From: Zonotrichia leucophrys gambelii
Lineage: Eukaryota > Chordata > Aves > Passeriformes > Passerellidae
NCBI RefSeq assembly: GCF_028769735.1
Contig: NW_026992289.1
Span: 124,001-188,000 of the forward strand
Reading direction: 5' to 3'
Length of the DNA: 64,000 bases
A program made the translations under genes and the position numbers. The notes under the pieces are model-generated. The model did no database searches and was not told where the DNA came from. It saw only the letters and a list, made by a program, of their open reading frames with translations. Positions 41,168-52,849 of this stretch are shown piece after piece (the first letter of the stretch is position 1; every line of letters starts with the position of its first letter).

Positions 41168-42730
41168 TGCACAGCCTGGTTTTTGGTAGCAGCGGGGCCA
41201 CAAAGATGGTTCCTGTGCAAAGCTGCTGGAAGCTTCCACCATGTCTAGAAGAGCCAATCCCGCATGGCTCTGAAGTCGGACATGCTGCTGGCCAAACCTG
41301 GGCCAATGAGAAAGGTTGGTAATGCCTCTGTGATGGCATATTTAAGAGGAAAATCAAAACAAAATTACACAGTTTTTGCTTCTAGTCAGAGAAGAGGAGG
41401 AGGTGAGAACATGTAAGGGAAAACAACATGGCAACACCAAGGTCAGTGGAGAAGGAGGGGGAGGAGATGCAGGCCGTGGTGAAGACCATGGTGAAGCTGG
41501 CTGTCGCCCTGCAGCCCATGAGTCCATGGGGGATGCAGACATCTGCCCATATGGGGAGGGGGTGCCCATGCCAGAGCAGGTGGATGCCTGGAGGAGGCTG
41601 TGATCCAGTGGAAGACCCGGTGGAGAGAGAGGGTCCTTGCTTCCAGGCTGGAGTAGCCTGTCCTTGGTGGACTGCACCCCATGGAAAGAGAGACCAATGT
41701 TGCAGCCGTTTTGGGAGGACTGTTTGCCCGTGTGAGGGACCCACATTGCAGCAGGCATGGTGTGGCTGCTGCTCTTGAGTGTAGTAGGCACAGGGACTGC
41801 AAAGGCCCTGTGGAGAGCAGAGGCCTAAAGACAGGAAATGCCAAGTCATGGTGAATAGCAAGAAGCCCCTGTCTTCTACCTTTCGGACCCTTGCTTATCT
41901 CTGTAAGCCCATAAGTTACTTCTCCTTAACTCCTGCTATTGGACAATTTCTGATCCCCCTATACCCTATATAATGGGCTGTTTTAGCCTGGTTCTGTAGA
42001 AGAGCTGTTGCTGGAACCCTGTGCAGAACACCCAATAAAGACATCGCTGCAGAAAGTCAGAATGGCCTTCTCTTCTTTCACCCTGCGTCTGCCGGCCTGC
42101 CTAGGCACCTTGCAAGCTAAGAGCTGGAATCACCAAGAGCTGATAATCACTAAAAGAGCTGGTATCCCTTAAGCTTGCTAAGGTTGCCAGTGGCTGAGAA
42201 CTGCTTGGGGACTCGGACAATCTGTTCCCCTAAAGGACTGAGCTATCCGGCCCACGCAGCCTGCTCGGGGGCAAATCTGCTCCCAGCAGGAGTCCGAATT
42301 ATGTGAGAGTGGACCCATGTTGGAGAAGTTCACGGAGACCTGTCTCCTGTAGGAGGATCTTTACGGTCTCAAAGGAGAAGGACTCCTCTCCTGGAGCAGC
42401 GGAAAAAATCTTGGTGATGAACTGACCCAAAAACCCACATGTCCTGTCTCCCTGCACTGCTGGTGGGAAGGAGGGAGTGGCTGGGGAGATAAAGTGTTTT
42501 AAGGACTTCATTTACTTCTCATTATCCTTCTATGATTCTGTTACTAATAAATGCACTTTGCAACCTTAAGTTGAGCCTCTTCTGCTGTCGAATTGTTTCT
42601 CTCGATCCTTATCTCAACTTATGAACCCTTCATTAATTTTTTTTTCTGTCCTCTGCCCAGCTGTTGCAGGAGCGGGTGAGTAAGTGATTTTCATGAGTGC
42701 CTGGCATTGGGCCGGCGTCAAATCATGACA
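41168..42730 (+). mobile_element. Long LTR (P9), about 1.56 kb
   Basis: It starts TGCACAGCCTGG and ends AATCATGACA. Poly(A)-type signals occur near 42035 (AATAAAGACATC) and 42546 (AATAAATGCAC), so it may be two LTR parts in series. An inverted, shorter copy lies at 53988-54777. Several open frames here on both strands are LTR noise. A PBS-like sequence follows. Confidence 0.6.
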
Positions 42731-42746
42731 GTGCCCAACATGGGCT
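42729..42746 (+). promoter_or_regulatory. Degenerate PBS, possibly tRNA-Lys-like
   Basis: CAGTGCCCAACATGGGCT resembles the tRNA-Lys PBS TGGCGCCCAACGTGGGGC but lacks the initial TGG. It marks the probable end of the P9 LTR; about 90 bp of leader follow before the P10 insertion. Confidence 0.4.
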
Positions 42747-42836
42747 GAGACAACAGCAGTCATATATCCTGCATGCTATAGTAAGAGAAGTTTTCAAGTA
42801 GCAAGCTCCTGTGCGGTACACAGTGTTTTTCATCTG

Positions 42837-45153
42837 TGTCGCAGACATGTTTTCATTAAAATCCTTTCGTTAGGATTTTTCCTGCTGAAGCTGAGAAGTT
42901 TCAGCAACAAAGTGTAAACAATGGTTATCTGCTGCTGTGGAATGCAACAGGTGGATCCATGATTGGTCTCCTGTGGATGTTTGGATTTACTGACCACTCA
43001 CGGCAGAGCTGGGTCTCGCTTTCTGCTGAGACACAGATCTTTGTTATTCATTCTTTTCTATTCTTAGCTTAGCTAGCTGTCCTGGGGTGACGTTATGATG
43101 CTTGTATCCCCATTCATCTGTTCTGTGCCTTTAAGACTGTCTCTGAAGAGTGAAAGTTTTGTTTGGGTTTCTCTTATCAAGGACACAGAGACGGGCAGTA
43201 CATAGGGCTGTTTTCGCTTTTGGCTTTTGGCTTTTCTGCTTTGCTTGCTGTCTCTCTGCTCTCGCTTTTGCTTCTGCTTATTAGCTAGTTTAGCTAAACA
43301 GTCCAAATTCCTTCCTGGATGTCATGGTTTGAGCCTGGCACAGAGCCAGTGCCCCCCATGAAAATGCCCTCACCCTGGTGTCTGCTGTGAGATGTGACCA
43401 GGAATAAGCAAAACAGGCTTTAGCTTGAACATAAAGAACACTTTATTACCTAAACTACAGGAAAATAGGGAAAAACTATAAGGAAAAGAAGAAAAAAAAA
43501 ATTGAAAACCTTACAAAAACCACTTTCCTCCTCCCCACTACCTGACTTTCCCAATCCGATACATTCTCCCAAATCACCAACTGCCCAGCCTTGGCACCAC
43601 ACTTTAGTATACTCAAACTGCAGTTCATGAAGAGGAAAGGAGTCCTTCTTGTTCCATAGGCTTCCCCTGGAAACACACTGAAACCTCGTGTGCTTCCCTG
43701 TCACTTCGGCACCGCCCGGAAAAAGTCCTTTTGCCGCTTGTGACATCTTCCTTCCATGCCCAGTGCTCTCACCACTGACGCATGGACCAGAGCTGCTTTT
43801 AGGGTTGTCTTTCAAGGATGCCTTGTCTCACTCCAAAAAGGCACAGTCTCTGCTTTGGGACATCTGTCCCCCCCATATTTTTCCAACCCCCTGGGGCCGG
43901 GGGGTCCTCACGATGAACCCTCCTGGTTCTGAGCCACTGCTTCCCCCTAAGTGCAGTCTGTGTCACAGGAACAACTGAGTCCATGGCCACAAGAAAAGTC
44001 CAGCCAAAAGGCCACTCCAAATCATCTCTCCCCATTCAATCATCTCCACGTTCTTCGGGCCAGGTCCTTGTCTCATCTCATCTCTTATCTCCCTTCTTAT
44101 TCAGCTTCGAGGAGGATTAGCATTTTTGCAAGGCCCCAATCATGAAAGAAAGGGGTTAAAACTTTCAGTCTGCGGCACTCCCACACACGCTGCCCACACG
44201 CTGCCGCTCCGGCCGGGTACTCTTCCCCCCCCTTCTCCTCCTGGGCCAGCTGCTATCACATTCGGTGTCGCCGGCTCTCTCTCTCTCCCCCTCCTGGGGG
44301 GGGGAGATGGCTGCCCGAGGGCTGACTCTCTGGGGTCTTCCACCCTTCCATCCTCGAGGCCTCCTCACCTCCCATCTCTGTCCAGGCCCCGGGCCTACCA
44401 CGTGGCTGCCCCTCCCCCGCCCAGCAGCAGCGGGCTGGACAGGGGGAGAGATCTGACCTCTTCGCCGCGACGTCCCAAGAGAGCCTGCCAGGGGCAGTGC
44501 CCTGCTTTTTAACCCCTGTGTATTCTCGGAGGTGTGTCCAAACCCCACTGGCTACACCAGGTGCCAGTCTCAAACTCAAAACCTTCATTGGTTTGACCAC
44601 AGCTTCCCAGAATTCCCACTTCTTCCTGGTCAAACCACCACACTGGACTGTTTCTCCTCTCCTTTTTCTGTGACCATCTCGAACCGGCTCCGGACTGGGA
44701 CCTGGGAACACCAAGGGTTTGCACCGTTTGGCTGCAGCAGCTACCCCAGCGCCGGAGGGACTGAGAACAGAGCAACCATTCCCAAAAGAGACTTTCTGAT
44801 TTTGTCATCTTTCTCAGAGCAGCGTTATCTGGTATTGTTCATTTTGTGTGCTGGGGGTGCTGTGCCTGTTAAATAAACAGGTTCTTTTCACTCCTCTCCA
44901 AGGAATTCTTCCCGAACCGGCTGGGGGGAGGGGCAGTGTGGGTTTGCTTTCTGGAGGGGCCCTCCTTTGGAGGTTCTCTACCAAATTTGCCCTAAACCAC
45001 GACACTAGACTTCTGAGAATTTTTCCTTCTATTTCTTTTTAGTATAGTCATAATGCAATATATATATATCATAAAAAATAATTCAAGCCTTCTGGTCATG
45101 AGGTCAACATTCTCGTCTCTCTTCACCTGCAAACCCTTGTGACCACAGTAACA
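42837..45153 (+). mobile_element. 5' LTR of P10, split by a nested LTR
   Basis: The LTR parts are 42837-43077 and 45005-45153, together about 385 bp after removing the duplicated 5 bp. They start TGTCGCAGACATG and end CACAGTAACA. The 3' LTR at 48454-48834 shows the uninterrupted order. Confidence 0.9.
43078..45004 (+). mobile_element. Composite ERVL-type LTR, 1.93 kb
   Basis: It starts TGTCCTGGGGTGACG, a start also seen at 53178, and ends CTAAACCACGACA. The flanks are CTAGC and CTAGA, a 5-bp duplication with one mismatch, as in ERVL. A second LTR-like start, TGTCATGGTTTGAG at 43320, is nearly the inverse of the 3' end, so a second LTR may be nested inside. Its interior is GC-rich, with open frames on both strands that I regard as non-coding. 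AATAAACAGG lies near 44873. Confidence 0.65.
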
Positions 45154-45155
45154 AT

Positions 45156-45173
45156 TGGTGACCCCGAGTGACT
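45156..45173 (+). promoter_or_regulatory. PBS, tRNA-Trp-like
   Basis: TGGTGACCCCGAGTGACT matches the tRNA-Trp PBS used by avian leukosis-type viruses over its first 12 bases. Confidence 0.75.
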
Positions 45174-45401
45174 GAAGAGGAAATCATCACTTGGTGAGAC
45201 CCCAGAGGAGCATTTGCTGCACTGGGTAAACCTCGAATGTGTGGCATTGATGGTTGCTTCACAAGTGACCACAGAAGTGGATTCTAGCCAGGAGCTGAAG
45301 AACTGAAGATCCTGATTTGGACAGAGTTCACAGCAAGGCTGACCACAAAGAGAACCTTCTGAAAAGCCTCCAGAAAGGTGTTCAGAGAGCCTAGAAGCAC
45401 C

Positions 45402-46781
45402 ATGCAGATGGCTAGAGAGTGCTGGACCCTGGTGAAAGGTAGTGTTGGTTTTTCACTTCCTGAAAATGCGGCCCTTCGTAGTTTGTGGCTGCTAATGTGG
45501 AGGACTTCTCCCATAGAGGCCGAGGTTCAATTCTCCCCTTCAGAGGAGAAACTTATTGCCCTCTGGCAAAAATGGGGTGAAGAGGACGGAATTCTCCTGT
45601 TGGAGACAGATTTGTATGAGTTTTTTCGATGAGCAAAGCTCTTTGGGTTCTTTTTGAATGTGCTGTATGCACTTGATGTGTTTGTATTGAGAGTGGAGCC
45701 CTGGAAAAAGTTAAAGATAGAATCTAAAATGTTAGGCTTTGTGCTTTCCCAGATCAACTGCACCTGCGTAAGCAGTATGATAAATTATATAATTGTTAGA
45801 TGTGATGATTGTTTAGCAATTAAATGTAATTATTATATAACCATAAGAAGAATAATGAGAAACTATGCTGGAAATTCAGAGAGGGGCTAAATTTATGTAT
45901 ACAATAGAACAATATAAGTTTAATAATTAACATGAAAGTTATATAAAGATAGAGTATAAAAACATGATCATTTCGGATGTATGGTCGGAGTCAGATTTGG
46001 GTTGAATATACCCCTGACATCCAGAGCTCTTAATAAAAAGCACCGCATATAATCCCCTGTGATTATGTGTTTTTGAATGCTAACAGTATGGGAGTGCATG
46101 GACTCAATTTTCCAATTAGTTGTGGACCGTGGGTTTGGATATCTCTGGATTTATCCAGCATTTAGGATGCTCTTACCAGTCTTGAAACAGAGAGCAGCTG
46201 TTTTTCCCTGGATTGCTAACTGCAACGGGCTTGCCCCACTTCCCCTGACTGCAGCGGGGGAAGATCCTTTGGAGGGGGACGATCTGCTGCTTCCCAGCCC
46301 CCCTGAACCGCAGCGGGGGGGGGGGGAGATTTTTCTCAGAGCCGAAAAATTTTTTCTCTCTGCGTTTTCGGAGCATTCTCAGATGGACCCGTCTTTTCCC
46401 CCACCTCGTCTCTCTGTGGAGGGTTATGAGTGGGCTGCGCCGCCCCTGGCAGCCCTGCAGGCCCCGCCACGGCCAGCCTCTTGGAGCCCGCCCTGCTCAG
46501 GGATGGGGGCAGCGCTGGTCGCCGAGGCCCCGCCTGCCGGGCCGGTGGGGCTGCCTCCCAGACCTGCCCCGCAGCCACCTCCCCGGACAGCCTTGCTCAC
46601 AGCTCAGCCGGTTCCTGCGGATGCGCCTGTGTTGCTACGAGACGCCCTTGGTGACAACAGCGACTCGGCGCCCCCCCCCCCCCGGCTGTCCTGCGGCCTC
46701 CCGTGCCGGCCCCGCAGCTTTTGCAGTCTGCGCCTGCGCCCTCAGAAATACCACGTCTTGTGGCTGCGCCGCTGTTGCTAG
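45402..46781 (+). pseudogene. gag-like 5' region (P10), split by a solo LTR
   Basis: From the ATG at 45402 (MQMARECWTLVKG) the frame runs to a TGA at 45630 and continues in phase (KLFGFFLNVLYALDVF) to the solo LTR at 45688. Past the LTR it continues (WECMDSIFQLVVDRGFGYLW) to about 46190 and then becomes Pro/Ala-rich. The position after the leader, helical start and proline-rich continuation fit Gag matrix and p10-like regions. I do not recognise a family at residue level. There is no capsid or zinc knuckle. Confidence 0.5.
45688..46085 (+). mobile_element. Solo LTR of the P7 family, 398 bp, 4-bp target duplication
   Basis: It starts TGAGAGTGGAGCCC and ends TGCTAACA. GTAT flanks both sides (45684-45687, 46086-46089). 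The 4-bp duplication fits class I. Confidence 0.9.
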
Positions 46782-47566
46782 GAAACGGCGATCCAGAGCC
46801 TCTTCCGCCTCTTCCTGCGGCTGAGTCGCTGTTGCAAGGCGACGCCGATGCGGCTGCTGCTTCCGGCTCAGCGGGAGACGCATTCTCTCCAGCCTCGCCG
46901 CCTCTGCCAGCCCCCTTGGCCCCCGAGCCGACTTCCACCGAGCCGACCCCAGAGCCAGGGGCAGAAGACGCTGCCGACCCCGAGCCGTGCCCGCCAGCCT
47001 CTCCCGCAGAGGCAGAGTGCGCATCTGCGCTGCCGCTCCCAGAGCCAAGCGACACAACAGTGGCATGTTCTCGTGTACACCCGCCGCGCCCACGGGCCGC
47101 CCTAGCAGTTCTGCCGTCGTCGAGGACTTCGTCCTCCGTGTCTGCATCAGAGACGGCCCTGGAACTGGCGGCTTGTTCGAGCTCAGACCGTCCCCGGCCG
47201 TTTGCCCTTGCAGCAGCGGCCCTGGCAGCCGGCCTCTCCTTGCGTGGAGGAGGCGTGGCTCGCCAGGTGGCTGTGAGTGCAGCCCTGCTGCCTGCGTTCA
47301 AAATCAGCATTCTCAGCGGGTTGGAGGGTGTTTGGTCAGGGATTGCCGCTTGGAGGTTGCCGTCTCTGCTGCCCCTCGTGTGCCCCAGTGGTGAGGGGCA
47401 GGTGGGTCCCAAAAGTTCTGCTTGGTCCCCAGGCCGGAGAAGGTTGGGGTGTTGCTGGGAGGCAGATGGGAGCAACATCCTCTGCATTTGCCTTGCAGAG
47501 GCAGAGAGCACAGCGGGAAACGATCATGTCTTGTTTACTGTGGGGAAAAAACATCCCCAGACCTGA
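46703..47566 (+). CDS. Ala/Pro/Ser-rich open frame in P10, doubtful
   Basis: A 287-codon frame in very GC-rich DNA. The first 200 residues are Pro/Ala/Glu-rich (PTSTEPTPEPGAEDAADPE near residues 75-95) with no domain I recognise. It may be the out-of-phase continuation of the P10 gag proline-rich region. The opposite strand is also open for 304 codons (46597-47511), so openness here reflects base composition and is weak evidence of coding. Confidence 0.3.
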   Translation: MPAPQLLQSAPAPSEIPRLVAAPLLLGNGDPEPLPPLPAAESLLQGDADAAAASGSAGDAFSPASPPLPAPLAPEPTSTEPTPEPGAEDAADPEPCPPASPAEAECASALPLPEPSDTTVACSRVHPPRPRAALAVLPSSRTSSSVSASETALELAACSSSDRPRPFALAAAALAAGLSLRGGGVARQVAVSAALLPAFKISILSGLEGVWSGIAAWRLPSLLPLVCPSGEGQVGPKSSAWSPGRRRLGCCWEADGSNILCICLAEAESTAGNDHVLFTVGKKHPQT

Positions 47567-48453
47567 GATGGGATTTCTGGGGATGGTTTCTGTCTCCCTG
47601 CTGCTGGCATGCCTTGGTGATTTTGGGGAAAAGAAGCTTTTGGCCACCCGTGCTGCCATTGCATTGGCAGTGTGGTACCAGGCTGTGACAATGCAGAGCC
47701 TGCCTAGCGGGTTGGGCCTGGGCTGTTGGGCTCGGGTCCCTGAGCCAGGGCCACCTCCCGGCCTCCTGCTGGGTTTGGGGGTTTTGTTTCCCCCTTCTGG
47801 TCCTGGCCCACCTTTCTGTGGGCCAGATCTGGGGTTTCTGATCCGTCCACATGGGCCAGGGCCCCCCAGGGCCTTTCTCTGGCTGCTCTGCTGCTGCTGC
47901 TTTTTCCTATCAAAACAAAAACCAAATTAAATAAAAGTAGTTGAAATAGCTGGCAGCAGCTCTGAAGTATTGAAGGGCCAAAAATTAGCTTCAGCCCAAG
48001 TTGTTCAATAAAGGGCTGTGTCAAGACATTGCAGAAGTTGTCCCAAAGTTGTTTGAAATTGTTTGACGACTGTCAATGGACTTTTGATAACTATTGATGG
48101 ACTTTTCTGCAGCAAGCCTGTTTCAGGAGCAAAAAGGAGTCTCAGACATGTCAAAGAGGAACATCTTCAGTCCATGGACTTTTCCTGAAACTCAGATGCT
48201 TGGACTGGAATTTTCTTTGCGTTGTTTTTGCATTTTCTTATATTGTAAGATTTAGTGATTTGATAGAATTGTATGTTCTACAGGTGAAGAAATTCCCTGT
48301 TCATTCCACACCAGCACTTGATTGAGATTTGGATTGGCAACAGATAACCTGTCAAGTGTTTGTTCTTTCCTCTGCATGTGCCCAGCAGAGAAAATTACAC
48401 TTTTCTTTTTAATTTAACAAAAAAAAAAAAAAAAAAAAAAAAAACGGGTAACA
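47567..48453 (+). other. 3' internal region of P10, no gene
   Basis: Non-coding 3' internal sequence with an inverted copy at 55583-56176. An uninterrupted run of 26 A (48419-48444) followed by CGGGTAACA lies immediately before the 3' LTR, where a purine-rich PPT is expected. The inverted copy has a matching run of 18 T. Confidence 0.65.
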
Positions 48454-48834
48454 TGTCGCAGACATGTTTTCATTAAAATCCTTTCATTAGGATTTTTCCT
48501 GCTGAAGCTGAGAAGTTTCAGCAACAAAGTGTAAACAATGGTTATCTGCTGCCGTGGAATGCAACAGGTGGATCCGTGATTGGTCTCCTGTAGATGTTTG
48601 CATTTAATGACCACTCACAGCAGAGCTGGCTCTCGCTCTCTGTCTGAGACACAGATCTTTGTTCATTCTTTTCTATTCTTAGCTTAGCTAGCCTTCTGAG
48701 AACATTCCTTCTATTTCTTTTTAGTATAGTCATAATGTAGTTTACATATCATAAAATAATAAATCAAGCCTTCTGATCATGAGGTCAACATTCTGTTCTC
48801 TCTTAACCTGAAAACCCTTGTGACCACGGTCACA
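48454..48834 (+). mobile_element. 3' LTR of P10, 381 bp
   Basis: It starts TGTCGCAGACATG and ends CACGGTCACA, followed by the target duplication CATCTG. AATAAATCAAGCC lies near 48758. Confidence 0.9.
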
Positions 48835-48840
48835 CATCTG

Positions 48841-50288
48841 CACTGCTTTTTTCTTTAGTTTTTTGAGTTTGGGAACATACTAATATAAACAGTGGCTCTG
48901 TGCTTTGCCCTTACACTGATGGCCTTGTTATGCTGGGGGAGCGGTCTTCTGGGGATGATGAAGGAATACACCTCCTTCTCCCTGCCCAAGATTGATGCGA
49001 ATAGTTTTATAATGAAGACGCCCTGGTCGTTGCTCATCCTTATGTAAGCTGTTTAACTCTGTTAATAACATTAACTGTTGTCCCCTCACAGGATCTTGCC
49101 TACCTCCAGCCTACTGATGCGGGGGGGGGGGGGGAGAGGGCAGAATGTTAGAGAGAGGTCTGATGCTGTGCCAGCACTGCTCAGCAGTAGCCAAAATACT
49201 GGTGTGTTATCAACACCTTCCTGTCTCCCAATGCAAAGCACAGAACTGTGAGGGCTGCTATGGGGAAAATGAACTCCATCTCAGCCAGACCCAGTACACC
49301 TTACAACCTCCTTTTAGCCTCTGGGAAAATAAATTTGAAAGAGTAATGTAGAGACATGGCCCACAGAAATGGTGCCTGGAGCACCTCCTCCCTTGGCAGT
49401 ATCCCAGCACATCATATACGGCTCAGTATACAGTGGCCTAAAATTGGCCTTGTATTTTTTTATTTTGGTAGAGCTGCTTCCTTAGCCTTAAGTCTTAACA
49501 TAACAAGAACTGTTTCCTAATTTGTAAGGCCATTCTCAAGAAGCAGGTACAATCTATGAAAAAACGACAGCATGTCTTAGAATAAATAATACAGTAAATA
49601 ATGATATTGAGTAGATTCATCATACCAGTTAGCTGTTAATAAACATAGTCTGCTGAACATTTGTTATAAACTAAAGACAGTGTAGTCTTCAGAAAACCAC
49701 ACATGAAAGGGTAAAGTCAGTTCTCATTTGTGAAATAATGTTTTTGCACTGTGGGTCTAATAATTTTAAGTGATATTTTCCTTTTGGTGTCACTGGAAAT
49801 AGGATGTTGTTCTTTATTCTTAAATTACAATAATTTGTTACATACAAGATATGTGCATTGGGAGCTGTGTGAGTTGGCACAGGCAGCCAATCGGAACAAC
49901 CACAAGCCCACGGCTAAAACACAAAGTGTAAATTCGTATCCCTTACCTCGCTAACCGAGGGATCCCTGAAGCAACACCTGAGCAGAGGCACACAAGTGGA
50001 GACACAGGCACTGTTAAACTCGGTCCATGCCAGAGGATCACCGGCCTGCTGTTCACACTGGTTTATCGAGAGTTATTCCCAGCTGCAAGGTCACTTGAGG
50101 TATTGTTAATCCTCCTCGATAGTCTTCTGCTTTTAGACCATTCCTCTCAACAGAAGCATTGCAGAAGACATTATATTCAAAGAGTTAGTGCTCTTGAGCT
50201 AGCCATGTCTGCTCTATTAGGCCTTGTACTTGAGACTTGAGAAGCCAGTAGGTTAGCATGAGTACCTGCTATAAGGGAATCTGCTGGA
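48841..50288. other. No gene recognised
   Basis: About 1.45 kb without a convincing frame or repeat match inside the window. It holds a run of 14 G (49121-49134). It could be the continuation of the element that P10 inserted into (P9) or host DNA. Confidence 0.45.
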
Positions 50289-50294
50289 ATGCCC

Positions 50295-50683
50295 TGTTGC
50301 CAGGCTTGCAAGGGTTCCTCAGGGGTGAAGAGATAGATGAGAATCTTGACTCCATGATCAGAAGGCTGGATTTATTATTTCAAGATATATAATACATTAA
50401 GACTATATTAAAAGGAATAGAGAGAGAAGTTCAGAAGCTTGCTAAGCTAAGAATAGAAAAGGAATGAATCAACAAAGGAGCTCTCTCTGATGATGTCCCA
50501 GAGAGAGCTTGGTCTTTGATTGGCCCTTAATTGTAAATATGCAACATGGGCCAATCACAGGTGCACCTGTTGCATTCCACAACAGCAGATAACCATTGTT
50601 TACATTCTTTCTCGGGGGCCTCAGCTTCCCAGAAGAGGGAAAAATCCTAAAGAAAGGATTTTTCACAAAAGATGTCTGTGACA
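50295..50683 (-). mobile_element. Solo LTR of the P10 family, 389 bp, perfect 6-bp target duplication
   Basis: The minus strand starts TGTCACAGACATC and ends CAAGCCTGGCAACA. ATGCCC flanks both sides (50289-50294, 50684-50689). AATAAATCCAGCC lies near 50372. Confidence 0.9.
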
Positions 50684-50689
50684 ATGCCC

Positions 50690-51785
50690 TGTGCCCTGGT
50701 GGATCTTATCATGGAGATAACATCTCAACTTGTCAGAAGATGCAAGGCTTTGTTTGTTACACAAAATAAAGGCAGAGGAATGTCTCCACAGATAGAACCT
50801 TCACAGCATGCTCTGGGAAAATCCATCCAGGGTTTATCAGTTGCTGCATGAAAGCAGTGTTGAAAGAAAGAAAGCATCTGAAGGGTCTCAAGATTTACTC
50901 GCTATCCAAGTTCCTCTTTTTATTTTGACTTATTAAAATAGCTATTTTATTAGGCTATTTCTTGGCACACATTTCTTACTGAGATCTGGAAAGAATCCTG
51001 CACTGCACTGTTCCCCACCTCCCATACATAACTACATGTATTTACGCATTGAATCCTTCAGAAAGCACTCAACTTTAAAAAATAATGACAAAAAATGTTA
51101 GTCTATCAGAGGACATTGAACTAGTAGTAGCCATTGTACAAAAGATTCATGCATTTCAGTTGCACTTGTAAACTTGCTCAGTTTTGTCATGTGTAGCTTC
51201 ACTATTACTAATTCTCCACTTGCTTTTTGCAGCACTGAATGACATGCTGTCATGAGCAGACTTAATTATTGCACAGGGTTAGGAGTGAGGGAGTTTTTTA
51301 GTTTGTGCTTGAGAATGTAGAATTCCAATATTAACTATAGCGTAATTTACTGAAATTGTCTATTATCCTTTTGGCTAGTTTTGTTGTTATAGTGTTTAGT
51401 TTTAAGCAATGGAGTAGAAGATAGCTTTCTTCACAAATCAAATTTACTAACTCCTTCTTTAACCTAAATATCTTTGGCCATTTTGGAAGGATTTGAACTT
51501 TACCTACCGAAATTTTATCAAATTGATTTTGGCTCTGGCATTCATTTTCACCCCAGATTAGATCTCTGAATAATTTCTACACTCTTGATAGGACTGCTGT
51601 CTCATGGTGACTTACATTTATTCTTGTTTTGGCTTAAAATATTTCCTAGGTCAGCTCTTCCAAAAGAAATCTTAATGAAGTTATTTCATGCCTTGGAGGA
51701 GAGAATAGGGAGATCTTCTTTATGGTCAGCTCAGTTTCTTTCTAAAGCATAGCAGATGGAAAATATACAAATTTATTTAAACTAG
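50690..51785. other. Nothing recognised
   Basis: About 1.1 kb of AT-rich, apparently single-copy sequence. No frame over 60 codons and no repeat match within the window. Confidence 0.45.
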
Positions 51786-52121
51786 CGTACTGGTTTTGGC
51801 TGGGACACAGTTAAATTTCTTCATAGTAGTTTGTATAATGCAAGTGCAGGTGTTCTGGGTTTGGGACCAAAAGAGTGTTGGTAACATCAGAATGGGTTTT
51901 TTTATCTGTTGCTGGATAGTGCTTCCAGAGCATCAATGCCTTTTCTATTAAGAAGGAAAGGGGGGATGTTTGGAGTGATGCCATTTGTCTTCCCAAGTCC
52001 CTGTTACATGTGATGGGGCCCTGGTCTCCTGGAGATGGCTGAACACCTGCCTGTCCATGGGAAGCAGTGAGTTGATTCCTTGGTTTGCTTTGCTTGTGTG
52101 TGCAGTTTTTGCTTTCCCTAT
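51786..52121 (+). mobile_element. ERVL-type LTR fragment
   Basis: TACTGGTTTTGGCTGGGACA, GGGGGGATGTTTGGAGTGATG and GGAGATGGCTGAACACCTG are typical of a common avian ERVL LTR, as I recall it. The R-U5 end is missing: the next LTR starts at 52122. Confidence 0.65.
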
Positions 52122-52748
52122 TGTGAAAAGTGCATATTATATGGCTCTATGCAGGTATTTACTATATGTATTATGTTGTATTGATTAGTAGTGCTGTATT
52201 AACCTTTTAAACACTATGGTAAATGTAGTTTTGTAGTTAAAATGTAACTTTTGTAGTTAAAATAGAAACTATGTATGTGGGATATTTTTTTAAAGAGAGG
52301 AATGAGGTACTTGCACCAGATAGCACCCACAGGACACCTAAATCTTTCAGAGAAAGAGAATTTCTTGGTCCCTTATCAGAAGAAACTAACTTCTTCCCGC
52401 CTTGCTCAGCTCTGAAGATGCCGTCAGGATTAAGAGGAAAAAGTTGACACTGACCAGACAGAATCCTTTGTTTGAATGCAATGTATGCAACATGTATGAG
52501 GTGTATGAATATGCAACAGGCTATTGCTTTTAAGGTTTAATCCTTTGTTAACGGGTGTCCTTTTTCGGGCTTATTTTGCCCAGAAAGAGGTACCCAGACT
52601 CTCCGTAATCCTTTGTTTTTTATTGTCTCATACTGTCCTAATCTCAATTGTTCAAAATTTTATTACCCTAATTATATTACTATTTTATAACCATTTTATT
52701 ATTATTAAACTTTTAAAATTTAAAAGCAAGTGATTGGCATTTTTCACA
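52122..52748 (+). mobile_element. LTR, 627 bp, inverted termini
   Basis: It starts TGTGAAAAGTGC and ends GCATTTTTCACA, so the ends are inverted repeats. The first half matches 6160-6493. No matching target duplication was seen (left CCCTAT, right CTGCCA). Confidence 0.65.
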
Positions 52749-52849
52749 CTGCCAAAATCCATTTTGAAGTAATTAAAAAAATAGAACAAATGGGCATTAT
52801 ATATAGGATGCTTTCTGTTTGAAATTCTCCTGTTTGGACAGAAAAAAAA

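Larger units (their letters stand above)
42837..48834 (+). mobile_element. Class II provirus (P10), perfect 6-bp target duplication
   Basis: CATCTG flanks both ends (42831-42836, 48835-48840). The element has a 5' LTR interrupted by another LTR, a tRNA-Trp-like PBS, a gag-like region holding a solo LTR of the P7 family, and a 3' LTR. There is no pol or env, so it is internally deleted. LTRs of this family also lie at 50295-50683 and 55200-55582. Confidence 0.9.

Noticed and set aside
44165..44714. Overlapping GC-rich ORFs on both strands
   Set aside because: They lie within the composite ERVL-type LTR at 43078-45004. Frames are open because of base composition.
44532..44876. Host exon
   Set aside because: The open frame is inside an LTR with ERVL-type ends. 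No splice-bounded coding pattern or protein similarity is recognisable.
46597..47511. 304-codon minus-strand ORF
   Set aside because: It is opposite the Pro/Ala-rich gag-like region of P10. The DNA is very GC-rich and open in several frames on both strands. No domain or start context supports it.
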